Numbered from the stretch's first letter, positions 23,367-34,686 are shown. The stretch is 64,000 nucleotides of DNA from Micromonospora thermarum (GCF_012034245.1 NZ_JAATEO010000030.1:1-64000); one strand, 5' to 3'. The notes: generated from the sequence alone by a model not told the origin. A program made the numbers and translations.

Positions 23367-25946
23367 ATGCGAGTTTCTGTCAGCTGGCTGCGCGAGTACG
23401 TCGACCTGCCGGCCCACCTGGCCCCGGCCGACCTGGAGCAGGCCCTGGTGGACCTGGGCATCGAGGTCGAGTCCATCGTGGACCTGGGTGCGACGGTCAC
23501 CGGGTCGCTGGTGGTCGGTGAGGTCCGGGAGATCGAGGAGCTGACCGGCTTCAAGAAGCCGATCCGGTTCTGCCGGGTCGACGTGGGCGACGCCAACGGC
23601 ACCGGCGAGCTCCAGGAGATCGTCTGCGGGGCGCGGAACTTCACCGTCGGCGACCGGGTCGTGGTGATCCTCCCCGGCGGCGTGCTGCCCGGGAATTTCA
23701 CGATCGGGGCCCGGAAGACGTACGGGCGCAACTCCAACGGCATGATCTGCTCGGCGAAGGAGCTGGGGCTCGGTGACGACCACTCGGGCATCATCGTGCT
23801 GCCCGAGTCCAGCCCGGCCAAGCCGGGCGACGACGCCCGCCCCGTGGTGGGGCTCGACGACGTCGTGGTCGAGGTCGAGCTGACGCCGGACCGCGGCTAC
23901 CAGATGTCGGTGCGGGGCATCGCCCGCGAGCTGGCGCACGCCGTCGGGGTGCCGTTCCGCGACCCGGGGCTGGTGCCGGCGCCGGGCGCGACGGAGCGGC
24001 CCGCGTACCCGGTCGAGGTGCGCGACACGGTCGGCTGCGACCGGTTCGCCGCCCGGATGGTCCGCGGCGTCGACCCGACCGCGCCCTCGCCCGCCTGGAT
24101 GGTGCAGCGGCTCACCACCGCCGGCATCCGGAGCATCTCGCTGCCGGTCGACATCACCAACTACGTGATGCTCGAACTGGGCCAGCCGATGCACGCGTTC
24201 GACGCCGACCGGGTCGCCGGCACGCTGGTGGTCCGCCGCGCCGAGCCGGGGGAGAAGCTGACCACCCTGGACGGGGTGACCCGGACGCTCGCCGCCGAGG
24301 ACATGGTGATCTGCGACGCCGGGCTGCCGAACCCCCTCGCGGGCGAGGGTGCCGGCGTCCCGATCTCGCTCGCCGCGGTGATGGGCGGGGAGACCAGCGA
24401 GGTCGTCGAGGGCACGACGAACGTGCTGTTCGAGGCCGCTCACTGGGACCCGGTGATGGTCGGGCGCACCGCCCGCCGGCACAAGCTGTTCAGCGAGGCC
24501 GCGAAGCGCTGGGAACGGGGCGTCGACCCGGCCCTGCCACTGGTCGCCATCGAGCGGGCGGTCCGGCTGCTGGTCGAGCACGGCGGCGGCACCGCCGGTG
24601 ACGAGATCCTCGACATCGACCACGTCCGGCCGCGTACGCCGATCTCCATCCCGGCCGACCTGCCGTCCCGGCGGGTCGGGGTGGCGTACCCGCCGGCGCG
24701 GGTGGTCGACCTGCTGGAGCAGGTCGGCTGCACGGTCGCCAGTGGCGCGGACCGGCTCGCCGAGGACCCGGGCGAGGTCGGCGTGCCCGCCGGCGGCACG
24801 GTCGCGCTGACCGTCACCCCGCCGACCTGGCGGCCGGACCTCACCGACCCGGCCGACCTGGTCGAGGAGGTGGTCCGCCTCGACGGGTACGACCGCGTGC
24901 CGTCCGTGCTGCCGGTCGCGCCCGCCGGCCGCGGCCTGACCGGGCAGCAGCGGCGCCGCCGGGCGGTCGCCCGGACGCTCGCCGACCAGGGGTACGTCGA
25001 GGTGCTGTCGCAGCCCTTCGTCGCCCCCGAGCTGGCCGACCTGCTCGGGTTGCCGGCCGACGACCCGCGCCGGCGGGCGGTCCGGTTGGCCAACCCGCTG
25101 TCGGAGGAGGAGCCGCTGCTGCGCACCACGCTGCTCGGCCCGCTGCTCGGCGTGCTCCGGCGCAACCTCGGCCGGGGTCAGCGCGACCTCGCCCTGTACG
25201 AGATCGGCGCGGTCTTCCACCCGCGCCCCGACGCGGGAACGCCGCCGCACATGGGGGTGGAGCACCCCCCGTCGGACGCCGAGTTCGCCGCCGCCGACGC
25301 GGTCCTGCCGGACCAGCCGCGGCACGTCGCCGTGGTGCTGGCCGGTGAGATCGAGCCGACCGGCTGGTGGGGCGCGGGCCGCGCGGCCGGCTGGGCGGAC
25401 GCGGTCGAGGCGGCGCGGACGGTCCTGGCGGTCGCCGGCCTGCCCGACGACCGGGTCACCGTGCGGGCCGCCGAGCACGCGCCCTGGCATCCCGGGCGGT
25501 GCGCGCAGGTGCTGGTCGACGACACCGTCGTCGGGCACGCCGGCGAGCTGCACCCGGCCGTCGTCGCCGCGCTGGAGCTGCCCCGGCGGACGTCGGCGAT
25601 GGAGCTGAACCTGGACGCGGTGCCCGCCGCGCCGATGCTCCAGGCACCGGCCGTCTCGTCGTTCCCGCCCGCGCTGATCGACGTGGCCCTGGTCGTGGAC
25701 GCCTCGGTGCCGGCGGCGCAGGTCCAGGAGGCGCTGGTGGAGGGCGCCGGGGAGCTGCTGGAGTCGGTCCGCCTGTTCGACGTGTACGAGTCCGAGCAGC
25801 TCGGGGCGGGTCGCCGGTCGTTGGCGTACAAGCTGGCGTTCCGGGCGCCCGACCGCACCCTGACGGTGGAGGAGGCGGTGGCGGCCCGAGACGCCGCGGT
25901 GGCGCGCGCCGCCGAACGCCACGGCGCCATCCTTCGGGGGGCGTGA
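23367..25946 (+). CDS. pheT: Phenylalanine-tRNA ligase beta subunit
   Basis: An 859-aa subunit with all expected domains: the N-terminal catalytic-like segment VSVSWLREYVDLP, an EMAP-like tRNA-binding OB fold (about 40-150), the B3/B4 editing domain (about 215-385, including DITNYVMLELGQPMHAFD), the B5 domain, a class II-like core and the C-terminal ferredoxin-like anticodon-binding domain (FPPALIDVALVVD to the end). Full length, no breaks. A perfect 17-bp stem terminator follows. Confidence 0.96.
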   Translation: MRVSVSWLREYVDLPAHLAPADLEQALVDLGIEVESIVDLGATVTGSLVVGEVREIEELTGFKKPIRFCRVDVGDANGTGELQEIVCGARNFTVGDRVVVILPGGVLPGNFTIGARKTYGRNSNGMICSAKELGLGDDHSGIIVLPESSPAKPGDDARPVVGLDDVVVEVELTPDRGYQMSVRGIARELAHAVGVPFRDPGLVPAPGATERPAYPVEVRDTVGCDRFAARMVRGVDPTAPSPAWMVQRLTTAGIRSISLPVDITNYVMLELGQPMHAFDADRVAGTLVVRRAEPGEKLTTLDGVTRTLAAEDMVICDAGLPNPLAGEGAGVPISLAAVMGGETSEVVEGTTNVLFEAAHWDPVMVGRTARRHKLFSEAAKRWERGVDPALPLVAIERAVRLLVEHGGGTAGDEILDIDHVRPRTPISIPADLPSRRVGVAYPPARVVDLLEQVGCTVASGADRLAEDPGEVGVPAGGTVALTVTPPTWRPDLTDPADLVEEVVRLDGYDRVPSVLPVAPAGRGLTGQQRRRRAVARTLADQGYVEVLSQPFVAPELADLLGLPADDPRRRAVRLANPLSEEEPLLRTTLLGPLLGVLRRNLGRGQRDLALYEIGAVFHPRPDAGTPPHMGVEHPPSDAEFAAADAVLPDQPRHVAVVLAGEIEPTGWWGAGRAAGWADAVEAARTVLAVAGLPDDRVTVRAAEHAPWHPGRCAQVLVDDTVVGHAGELHPAVVAALELPRRTSAMELNLDAVPAAPMLQAPAVSSFPPALIDVALVVDASVPAAQVQEALVEGAGELLESVRLFDVYESEQLGAGRRSLAYKLAFRAPDRTLTVEEAVAARDAAVARAAERHGAILRGA

Positions 25947-25985
25947 GGACGCTCCGGTCCGGGAGGAACCCGGCCGTCGACGGGT

Positions 25986-26022
25986 CGAGGCCCGTGTCGC
26001 GCGGAGCGCGACACGGGCCTCG
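25986..26022 (+). terminator. Terminator of pheST
   Basis: A perfect 17-bp stem (25986-26002 with 26006-26022) and a 3-nt loop, followed by CCGCGTTTCG. It separates pheST from the arginine operon. Confidence 0.8.
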
Positions 26023-26064
26023 CCGCGTTTCGTCGGGCGGGTGATCCGCGACACGATCACATCC

Positions 26065-26106
26065 TCATGCAATTGATTGCATGACCATGCAGCGGGTTGG
26101 TAGCCT
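26065..26106 (+). promoter_or_regulatory. ARG box (ArgR operator) and promoter of the arginine operon
   Basis: TCATGCAAT and ATTGCATGA (26065-26073, 26076-26084) form a perfect 9+9 palindrome with a 2-nt centre, the form of an ArgR half-site pair. It overlaps the -35 TTGCAT (26078-26083), and a -10 TAGCCT (26101-26106) follows after 17 nt. A second, imperfect box TGCATAGTCATGC lies at about 26112-26124, just before the argC SD. Arginine-bound ArgR, encoded in this operon, would block the promoter. Confidence 0.8.
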
Positions 26107-26133
26107 TCTCTGCATAGTCATGCGGAGGTGAGT

Positions 26134-27135
26134 ATGGGAATCCGAGTCGCGGTCGCCGGGGCGAGCGGCTACGCCGGGGGCGAGCTGCTGCGCCTGGTCG
26201 CCGGGCACCCGGAGTTCGACCTGGTCGCCGCCACCGCCCACACCCAGGCCGGGCACCGGCTGGACGCCGTACACCCGCAGCTCACCGGGCTGGACCTGGT
26301 GCTCACCGAGACCGACCCGGCGGCCCTGGCCGACGCGGACCTCGTCTTCCTGGCGCTGCCGCACGGGCAGTCGGCGGCGCTCGCCGCCCAGCTGCCCCCC
26401 GACGTGCGCGTCGTCGACCTCGGGGCCGACCACCGCCTCGCCGACCCGTACGACTGGGCCAACTACTACGGCGGCACCCACGCCGGGCAGTGGACCTACG
26501 GGCTGCCCGAGCTGCCCGGCCAGCGGGAGCTGATCGCCCGCTCCACCCGGGTCGCGAACACCGGCTGCTACGCGGCCGCGATCACCCTGGCGCTCGCCCC
26601 GCTGGTCGCCGCCGGCGCCGCCCAGCCCGCCGACGTGGTGGTGGTCGCCGCCTCCGGCACCTCCGGCGCCGGCCGGGCCGCCAAGCCCCACCTGCTGGCC
26701 AGCGAGGTGATGGGCGACCTGTCGCCCTACCGGGTCGGCGCGCACCAGCACGTCCCGGAGATCAAGCAGGCCACCGGCGCGGCCAGCCTGTCGTTCACCC
26801 CGGTGCTCGCGCCGATGCCGCGCGGCATCCTGGCGACGGTGACCGCCGTGCCCGCCCGGGGCGTCGACCCGCAGGCGGTGCTCGCCGAGGCGTACGCGGA
26901 CGCGCCGTTCGTGCACGTGCTGCCGGAGGGGCGGTGGCCGCACACCGCCGCCACCCTCGGCTCCAACTCCTGCCACCTCCAGGCCACCGTCGACGTCGAC
27001 TCCCGCCGGATGATCGTGGTGAGCGCCCTGGACAACCTCGGCAAGGGCGCGGCCGGCCAGGCCGTGCAGAACGCGAACATCATGCTCGGCCTGCCGGAGA
27101 CGACCGGCCTGTCAGTCTGGGGGGTCACGCCGTGA
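26134..27135 (+). CDS. argC: N-acetyl-gamma-glutamyl-phosphate reductase
   Basis: A 333-aa NADPH-dependent enzyme for the third step of arginine synthesis. The nucleotide-binding GASGYAGGELLRL, the catalytic Cys in VANTGCYAAAITLALAPL and the HQHVPEI segment are present. ATG 26134 is chosen with GGAGG 5 nt upstream. GTG 26128 lies within that SD. First gene of argCJBDFRGH, in which argC through argG are joined by 4-nt stop/start overlaps. Its TGA overlaps the argJ GTG. Confidence 0.96.
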   Translation: MGIRVAVAGASGYAGGELLRLVAGHPEFDLVAATAHTQAGHRLDAVHPQLTGLDLVLTETDPAALADADLVFLALPHGQSAALAAQLPPDVRVVDLGADHRLADPYDWANYYGGTHAGQWTYGLPELPGQRELIARSTRVANTGCYAAAITLALAPLVAAGAAQPADVVVVAASGTSGAGRAAKPHLLASEVMGDLSPYRVGAHQHVPEIKQATGAASLSFTPVLAPMPRGILATVTAVPARGVDPQAVLAEAYADAPFVHVLPEGRWPHTAATLGSNSCHLQATVDVDSRRMIVVSALDNLGKGAAGQAVQNANIMLGLPETTGLSVWGVTP

Positions 27136-28304
27136 GTGTCACCACGCCCCGGGGGTTCCGGGCGGCCGGGGTTGCCGCCGGGCTGAAGGCCAGCGGCGCG
27201 GCCGACATCGCCCTCGTCGTCAACGACGGCCCGGACGCCGGTGTGGCCGGTGTCTTCACCGCCAACCGGGTCAAGGCCGCGCCGGTGCTCTGGACCCAGC
27301 AGGTCGTCCACGGCGGCGTGGTCCGGGCGGTGGTGCTCAACTCCGGCGGCGCCAACGCCTGCACCGGCCCCGGCGGTTTCCAGGACACCCACGCCACCGC
27401 CGAGCACACCGCCGCCGCGCTCACCGCGGCCAGCCCCCGGCTGATGCTCGGCGCCGGCGAGGTCGCGGTCTGCTCGACCGGCCTGATCGGCGAGCGGCTG
27501 CCCATGGGCAAGCTGCTCCCCGGCGTCCGGGACGCCGTCCGGGCGCTCGGCCGGGACGGCGGGCCGGCCGCCGCCCAGGCCATCATGACCACCGACACCC
27601 GGCCGAAGAACGCCGTCGCCCAGGGCAGCGGCTGGACCGTGGGCGGCATGGCCAAGGGCGCGGGGATGCTCGCCCCGGCGCTGGCCACGATGCTCTGCGT
27701 CCTCACCACCGACGCGGTGGCCGGCCCGGAGACCCTGGACGCGGCGCTGCGGGCGGCCTGCCGGGTGACGTTCGACCGGATCGACTCCGACGGCTGCATG
27801 TCGACGAACGACACCGTGCTGCTGCTGGCCAGCGGCGCGAGCGGCATCGCGCCCACCGAGGCGGAGCTGACCGCCGCGGTCACCGCCGCCTGTCACGACC
27901 TCGCCCAGCAGCTGATCGCCGACGCCGAGGGCGCCACCAAGCAGATCGCGATCGACGTGGTCGGCGCGGCCGGCGAGGACGACGCGGTCGAGGTCGGCCG
28001 CAGCGTGGCCCGCAACAACCTGGTCAAGACCGCGCTGTTCGGCAACGACCCGAACTGGGGGCGGATCCTCGCCGCGGTCGGCACCACGGCCGCCGCGTTC
28101 GAGCCGGACGCCGTCGACGTGGCCGTTAACGGCGTGTGGGTGTGCCGGGGCGGGGCGGCCGCCGAGGACCGGTCGAAGGTGGACCTCAGCGGGCGGGACG
28201 TGACCATCCGCATCGACCTGCACGCCGGTGACGCCGAGGCGACCGTCTGGACGAACGACCTGTCGCACGCGTACGTGCACGAGAACTCGGCGTACTCGAC
28301 ATGA
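27132..28304 (+). CDS. argJ: Bifunctional ornithine acetyltransferase / N-acetylglutamate synthase
   Basis: A 390-aa Ntn-type enzyme that recycles the acetyl group from N-acetylornithine to glutamate. The self-cleavage site with the nucleophilic Thr is in KGAGMLAPALATMLCVLTTD, and the oxyanion region is CSTGLIGERLPMG. The C-terminal half has the substrate loop RNNLVKTALFGNDPNWGRI. Monofunctional versus bifunctional activity cannot be told from sequence alone. GTG start overlapping argC. Confidence 0.95.
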   Translation: MSVTTPRGFRAAGVAAGLKASGAADIALVVNDGPDAGVAGVFTANRVKAAPVLWTQQVVHGGVVRAVVLNSGGANACTGPGGFQDTHATAEHTAAALTAASPRLMLGAGEVAVCSTGLIGERLPMGKLLPGVRDAVRALGRDGGPAAAQAIMTTDTRPKNAVAQGSGWTVGGMAKGAGMLAPALATMLCVLTTDAVAGPETLDAALRAACRVTFDRIDSDGCMSTNDTVLLLASGASGIAPTEAELTAAVTAACHDLAQQLIADAEGATKQIAIDVVGAAGEDDAVEVGRSVARNNLVKTALFGNDPNWGRILAAVGTTAAAFEPDAVDVAVNGVWVCRGGAAAEDRSKVDLSGRDVTIRIDLHAGDAEATVWTNDLSHAYVHENSAYST

Positions 28305-29188
28305 GCCTCACCACCGACCTCACCCGCGCCCAGGCCAAGGCCGCGACGCTGATCGAGGCGCTGCCCTGGCTGGCCCGCTTCTCCGGCTCGACCGTCGTGG
28401 TCAAGTACGGCGGCAACGCCATGGTCGACCCGGAGCTGCAGAAGGCGTTCGCCGCCGACATGGTCTTCCTGCGCTACGCGGGCCTCAAGCCGGTCGTGGT
28501 GCACGGCGGCGGCCCGCAGATCTCGGCGATGCTCGGCCGGCTGGGCATCGACAGCGAGTTCCGGGGCGGGCTGCGGGTGACCACGCCGGAGGCGATGGAC
28601 GTGGTCCGCATGGTGCTCGTCGGCCAGGTCGGGCGGCAGCTCGTCGGGCTGATCAACGCGCACGGCCCGTTCGCCGTCGGGCTCTCCGGCGAGGACGCCG
28701 GCCTGTTCACCGCCGTCCGGCGGCCCGCGTACGTCGACGGGCAGCCGGTCGACGTCGGCCAGGTCGGCGACGTGGAGTCGGTGGACGTCTCCGCGGTCAC
28801 CGACCTGATCGCGGCCGGCCGGATCCCGGTGATCTCCACGGTGGCGCCGGACGCGGACGGGGTGCTGCACAACCTCAACGCCGACACCGCCGCCGCGGCG
28901 CTGGCGGTCGCCCTGGAGGCCCGGAAGCTCGTCGTCCTCACCGACGTGCCCGGCCTCTACGCCGACTGGCCGGACACGTCGAGCCTGGTCAGCGAGATCA
29001 GCGACGACGACCTGGCGAAGCTGCTGCCGTCGCTGGAGTCGGGCATGGTCCCGAAGATGGAGGCGTGCCTGCGGGCGGTGCGCGGGGGAGTGCCCGCCGC
29101 GCACGTCGTCGACGGCCGGGTCGCCCACTCCACGCTGCTGGAAGTGTTCACGTCGGAAGGCTTCGGAACGATGGTGATCCCCGCATGA
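28301..29188 (+). CDS. argB: Acetylglutamate kinase
   Basis: A 295-aa amino-acid-kinase-fold enzyme that phosphorylates N-acetylglutamate, the usual feedback point. The N-terminal VVVKYGGNAMVDPELQKAFA, the glycine-rich VVVHGGGPQISAML and the LVVLTDVPGLYADWPD region are intact. The N-terminal helix before the core is of the type found in arginine-sensitive hexameric kinases. ATGA overlaps on both sides. Confidence 0.96.
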   Translation: MSLTTDLTRAQAKAATLIEALPWLARFSGSTVVVKYGGNAMVDPELQKAFAADMVFLRYAGLKPVVVHGGGPQISAMLGRLGIDSEFRGGLRVTTPEAMDVVRMVLVGQVGRQLVGLINAHGPFAVGLSGEDAGLFTAVRRPAYVDGQPVDVGQVGDVESVDVSAVTDLIAAGRIPVISTVAPDADGVLHNLNADTAAAALAVALEARKLVVLTDVPGLYADWPDTSSLVSEISDDDLAKLLPSLESGMVPKMEACLRAVRGGVPAAHVVDGRVAHSTLLEVFTSEGFGTMVIPA

Positions 29189-30488
29189 GCACCCTCCACG
29201 AACGCTGGCAGCAGTCCATGATGGACAACTACGGCACGCCGCCGCTGGCGTTGGTCTCCGGCTCCGGCGCCGTCGTGGTCGACGACGCCGGCCGGGAGTA
29301 CGTCGACCTGCTCGGCGGCATCGCCGTCAACGCGCTCGGGCACGCCCACCCGGCCGTGGTGGCCGCCGTGTCCAAGCAGGTCGCCACCCTCGGGCACGTG
29401 TCCAACCTGTACGTCGCCGAGCCGCCGGTGGCCCTCGCCGAGCTGCTGCTGGCCCTCGCCGGCCGGCCCGGCCGGGTGTTCTTCGCCAACTCCGGCGCGG
29501 AGGCGAACGAGGCGGCGTTCAAGCTGTCCCGGCTCACCGGGCGCACCCACGTGGTCGCCACCCGGGGCGGCTTCCACGGCCGGACCATGGGCGCGCTGGC
29601 GCTCACCGGCCAGCCGACCAAGGCCGACCCGTTCCGGCCGCTCCCCGGCGACGTCACCCACGTCGAGTACGGCGACGCCGCCGCGCTGGCGGCGGTTGTC
29701 ACCGAGGCGACCGCGATGGTGATCCTGGAGCCGATCCAGGGCGAGAACGGCGTCGTCGTCCCGCCCCCCGGCTACCTGGCCGAGGCCCGGCGGATCACCG
29801 CCGCGCACGGCGCCCTGCTGGTGCTCGACGAGGTGCAGACCGGCATCGGCCGGACCGGGCACTGGTTCGCCCATCAGGCCGACGGCGTCGAGCCGGACGT
29901 GGTCACCCTCGCCAAGGGCCTCGGCGGTGGGCTGCCCATCGGCGCCTGCCTGGCCTTCGGCCCGGCTGCCGACCTGCTCGGTCCCGGCTCGCACGGCACG
30001 ACCTTCGGCGGCAACCCGGTCAGCTGCGCGGCCGCCCTCGCGGTCGTCGCCACCATCGCCAACGAGGGGCTGCTCGACCACGTCAAGCGGATCGGGGAAC
30101 GGCTGCGCCGGGGGATCGAGGCGCTCGGCCACTCCCTGGTCACCGAGGTCCGCGGCGCCGGCCTGCTGCTCGGGATCGCGCTCACCGGGCCGGTCGCCGG
30201 CACGGTGGCGAGCACTCTGCGGGACACCGGCTTCCTGGTCAACCCGGTGCAGCCGGACGTGGTCCGGCTCGCCCCGCCGTTGATCCTCGGCGCCGCCCAG
30301 GTCGACGCCTTCCTCGCCGCCCTCCCGGCCGCCCTCGACGCCGCCGCGCTCGCCGACGCCGCGCTCGCCACCGCCCCGTCGGTGAGCGAGGCCCGCGAGG
30401 CCGCCGCGCCCGCCGGCCCGGCCGGCTTCGCCGACAGCGCCCCGGCCGCCCTCGGCGGCACCGGCTCGACCTGCCCGGAGGAGACCGC

Positions 30489-30492
<4 letters not shown>
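29185..30492 (+). CDS. argD: Acetylornithine aminotransferase
   Basis: A 435-aa PLP enzyme of class III that makes N-acetylornithine. The PLP-binding Lys is in TLAKGLGGGLPIGA, and the family motifs NSGAEANEAAFKLSR and LVLDEVQTGIGRTG are present. The core ends near residue 390. The last 45 residues are an Ala/Pro-rich extension not needed for the fold. ATG overlaps the argB stop. Confidence 0.95.
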
Positions 30493-31456
<964 letters not shown>

Positions 31457-31460
<4 letters not shown>

Positions 31461-31969
31461 CCGCGCCGCTGACCCGGGCCGCCCGCCACGGCCGCATCGT
31501 CGAGCTGATCCGCGACAAGGCGATCCACTCGCAGACCGAGCTGGCCGAACTGCTCGCCGGGGAGGGCATCCTGGTCACCCAGGCCACCCTCTCCCGGGAC
31601 CTCAAGGAGCTGGGCGCGGTGACCGTCCGCGGCGGCGACGGGCGCGGCGTCTACCTGATCCCCGAGGACGGCCACCGCCCGCTCCGCGAGGCGGAGGCCG
31701 CCCCGGCCCGCCTCGTGCGGCTGCTGCACGAGCTGCTCAACGGGGTCGACTCCAGCGGCAACATCGCCGTGCTGCGCACCCCGCCGGGCGCAGCCCACTA
31801 CCTGGCCAGCGCGTTGGACCGAGCGGGCCTGCCCGAGGTCGTCGGCACGATCGCCGGCGACGACACCATCCTCGTCGTGGCCCGCGAGGCCGACGGCGGA
31901 GCCGTGCTCGGCGACAAGCTCGCCGGCTGGGCCCGCCGCGAAGAGAACGTTGAAGGGAGCACCACATGA
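31457..31969 (+). CDS. argR: Arginine repressor ArgR
   Basis: A 170-aa regulator with an N-terminal winged helix (RHGRIVELIRDKAIHSQTEL, QATLSRDLKELGAVTVRG) and a C-terminal arginine-binding oligomerisation domain (SGNIAVLRTPPGAAHYLASALD, VVGTIAGDDTILVV). It binds ARG boxes when arginine is high, and one lies upstream of argC. Its position inside the operon, between argF and argG, makes the repressor part of its own regulon. ATGA overlaps on both sides. Confidence 0.95.
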
Positions 31970-33171
31970 CCGAGCGGGTCGTCCTGGCGTACTCCGGAGG
32001 GCTGGACACCTCCGTCGCCATCCCGTACCTGGCCGAGCAGACCGGCGCCGAGGTGATCGCGGTGGCGGTCGACGTCGGGCAGGGCGGCGAGGACCTCGAC
32101 GCGATCCGGCAGCGCGCCCTGGACTGCGGCGCGGTGGAGGCCGAGGTCGTCGACGCGCGCGACGAGTTCGCCGCCGAGTACTGCCTGCCGGCGGTCCGCG
32201 CCAACGCCCTCTACATGGACCGCTACCCGCTGGTGTCGGCGCTGAGCCGGCCGCTGATCGTCAAGCACCTGGTGGCCGCGGCCCGCAAGCACGGCGGCAC
32301 CATCGTGTCGCACGGCTGCACCGGCAAGGGCAACGACCAGGTTCGCTTCGAGGTCGGCCTGGCCGCGCTCGCCCCCGACCTGAAGATCGTCGCGCCGGCC
32401 CGGGACTTCGCCTGGACCCGGGACAAGGCCATCGCCTTCGCCGAGGAGAAGGGCCTGCCGATCGACGTGACGGCGAAGTCGCCGTACTCGATCGACCAGA
32501 ACCTGTGGGGCCGCGCCGTCGAGACGGGCTTCCTGGAGGACATCTGGAACGGCCCCATCGAGGACCTGTACTCGTACACGTCCGACCCGGCGCAGGAGCG
32601 GGACGCCGACGAGCTGGTCATCACGTTCGACGGCGGCAACCCGGTCGCCATCGACGGCGAGACCGTCACCCCGTACCAGGCGATCCTGGAGCTGAACCGG
32701 CGCGCCGGCGCCCAGGGCGTCGGCCGGCTCGACATGGTCGAGGACCGGCTCGTCGGCATCAAGAGCCGCGAGGTGTACGAGGCGCCGGGCGCGATCGCGC
32801 TGATCACCGCCCACCAGGAGTTGGAGGCGGTCACCGTCGAGCGGGACCTGGCCCGGTTCAAGCGTGGCGTCGACCAGCGCTGGGGCGAGCTGGTCTACGA
32901 CGGCCTGTGGTTCTCCCCGCTGAAGTACGCGCTGGACGCGTTCGTCGACGACGCCCAGAAGCACGTGTCCGGCGAGGTGCGGCTCACCCTGCACGGCGGA
33001 CGCGCCACCGTCACCGGCCGGCGCTCCGAGGCCAGCCTCTACGACTTCGGCCTGGCCACGTACGACACCGGCGACACCTTCGACCAGTCGCTCGCCAAGG
33101 GCTTCGTGCAGCTGTGGGGCCTGCCCAGCAAGATGGCCGCGGCGCGGGACGCCCGGTTGGGTGGCGCCTGA
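31966..33171 (+). CDS. argG: Argininosuccinate synthase
   Basis: A 401-aa ATP-dependent ligase joining citrulline and aspartate. The N-type ATP pyrophosphatase P-loop LAYSGGLDTSVAIPYL, GCTGKGNDQVRFE and SPYSIDQNLWGRAVE are intact, and the length is standard. The ATG overlaps the argR stop. Confidence 0.97.
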   Translation: MTERVVLAYSGGLDTSVAIPYLAEQTGAEVIAVAVDVGQGGEDLDAIRQRALDCGAVEAEVVDARDEFAAEYCLPAVRANALYMDRYPLVSALSRPLIVKHLVAAARKHGGTIVSHGCTGKGNDQVRFEVGLAALAPDLKIVAPARDFAWTRDKAIAFAEEKGLPIDVTAKSPYSIDQNLWGRAVETGFLEDIWNGPIEDLYSYTSDPAQERDADELVITFDGGNPVAIDGETVTPYQAILELNRRAGAQGVGRLDMVEDRLVGIKSREVYEAPGAIALITAHQELEAVTVERDLARFKRGVDQRWGELVYDGLWFSPLKYALDAFVDDAQKHVSGEVRLTLHGGRATVTGRRSEASLYDFGLATYDTGDTFDQSLAKGFVQLWGLPSKMAAARDARLGGA

Positions 33172-33185
33172 TCGTGGGCACCACA

Positions 33186-34649
33186 ATGGGCGGGGTGGAC
33201 GACAAGAGCCTGACCGAGAACACCGCCGCCACCAACCGGACGAGCCTGTGGGGCGGCCGCTTCGCCGGCGGCCCCGCCGAGGCCCTCGCGCGGCTGTCGG
33301 TGAGCGTGCAGTTCGACTGGCGTCTCGCCCCGTACGACATCGCCGGGTCCCGGGCACACGCCCGGGTCCTGGCCGGTGCCGGCCTGCTCGACCCGGAGGA
33401 GCTGGGGAGGATCCTGGCGGCGCTGGACGACCTGGAGGCGGCCTGCGCCTCCGGCCAGTTCCGCCCCACGATCGACGACGAGGACGTGCACACCGCGCTG
33501 GAACGCGGCCTGCTGGAGCGGCTGGGCAGCCTCGGCGGCAAGCTGCGTGCCGGCCGGTCCCGCAACGACCAGGTCGCCACCGACCTGCGGCTGTACCTGC
33601 GTGACCACGCCCGCGGCGTGGCCGCCCGCCTGGTCGAGCTGGCCGAGGCGCTGGTCGAGCAGGCCGAGCGGCACGTGGACACGGCCGCGCCGGGCATGAC
33701 CCACCTCCAGCACGCCCAGCCGGTCACGTTCGGGCACTGGCTGCTCGCCCACGTGCAGCCGCTGCTCCGCGACCTGGAGCGGCTGCGCGACTGGGACCAC
33801 CGCACCGCGATCAGCCCGCTCGGCGCGGGCGCCCTCGCCGGCTCCGGCCTGCCGCTGGACCCGGTGGCGGTCTCGAAGGAGCTGGGCTTCCGCACGTCCT
33901 TCGCGAACTCCATGGACGCCGTCGCCGACCGGGACTTCGTCGCCGAGTTCCTCTTCGTCACCGCGCTGATCGGCGTGCACCTGTCCCGCCTCGGCGAGGA
34001 GGTGGTGCTGTGGACGTCGCAGGAGTTCGGCTGGGTGGAGCTGGACGACGCCTTCGCCACCGGCTCGTCGATCATGCCGCAGAAGAAGAACGCGGACATC
34101 GCCGAGCTGGCCCGGGGCAAGTCCGGCCGGCTGGTCGGCGGCCTGATGAGCGTGCTCACCATGCTCAAGGGCCTGCCGATGACGTACGACCGGGACATGC
34201 AGGAGGACAAGGAGCCGGCCTTCGACGCGGTCGACACCCTGGAGCTGCTGCTGCCGGCCCTCGCGGGGATGATCTCGACGATGACGGTACGCGTCGACCG
34301 GCTCGTCGCCGCCGCGCCGGTGGGCTTCTCCCTCGCCACCGAGGTGGCCGACTGGCTGGTCCGCAAGGGCGTGCCGTTCCGGGACGCGCACGAGATCACC
34401 GGCAGGCTCGTCGCGCTGTGCGCGGCGCGCGACTGCGCGCTCGACGAGGTCTCCGACGACGACCTCGCGGCGGTCAGCGAGCACCTCGACCCGTCGGTGC
34501 GGGACGTGCTCTCGGTGCGTTCCGCCCTGGCGGCCCGGACCACCCCCGGGTCCACCGGCCCCGGCCCGGTCGCCGACCAGCTCGTCGCCGCCGCGGACAA
34601 GCTGGCCGGTTGGAAGGAGTGGGCGGCCGAGCGGGTCGTCCCCCGCTGA
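33186..34649 (+). CDS. argH: Argininosuccinate lyase
   Basis: A 487-aa fumarase-superfamily enzyme releasing arginine and fumarate. TSLWGGRFAGGPAEAL, AGRSRNDQVATDLRL, MTHLQHAQPVTFGHWL and the catalytic loop GSSIMPQKKNADIAEL are conserved. Three starts are possible (GTG 33174, ATG 33186, GTG 33195). None has a clear SD, and I use the ATG. Last gene of the arginine operon, followed by a large convergent terminator. Confidence 0.95.
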   Translation: MGGVDDKSLTENTAATNRTSLWGGRFAGGPAEALARLSVSVQFDWRLAPYDIAGSRAHARVLAGAGLLDPEELGRILAALDDLEAACASGQFRPTIDDEDVHTALERGLLERLGSLGGKLRAGRSRNDQVATDLRLYLRDHARGVAARLVELAEALVEQAERHVDTAAPGMTHLQHAQPVTFGHWLLAHVQPLLRDLERLRDWDHRTAISPLGAGALAGSGLPLDPVAVSKELGFRTSFANSMDAVADRDFVAEFLFVTALIGVHLSRLGEEVVLWTSQEFGWVELDDAFATGSSIMPQKKNADIAELARGKSGRLVGGLMSVLTMLKGLPMTYDRDMQEDKEPAFDAVDTLELLLPALAGMISTMTVRVDRLVAAAPVGFSLATEVADWLVRKGVPFRDAHEITGRLVALCAARDCALDEVSDDDLAAVSEHLDPSVRDVLSVRSALAARTTPGSTGPGPVADQLVAAADKLAGWKEWAAERVVPR

Positions 34650-34686
34650 GCGACGCCGCGCCGGGGCGTTGGGTGCAGGATCCGCG

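Noticed and set aside
23205..26072. A 955-codon minus-strand frame opposite pheS/pheT
   Set aside because: Antisense shadow of pheST with low-complexity Arg/Gly/His composition and no domain.
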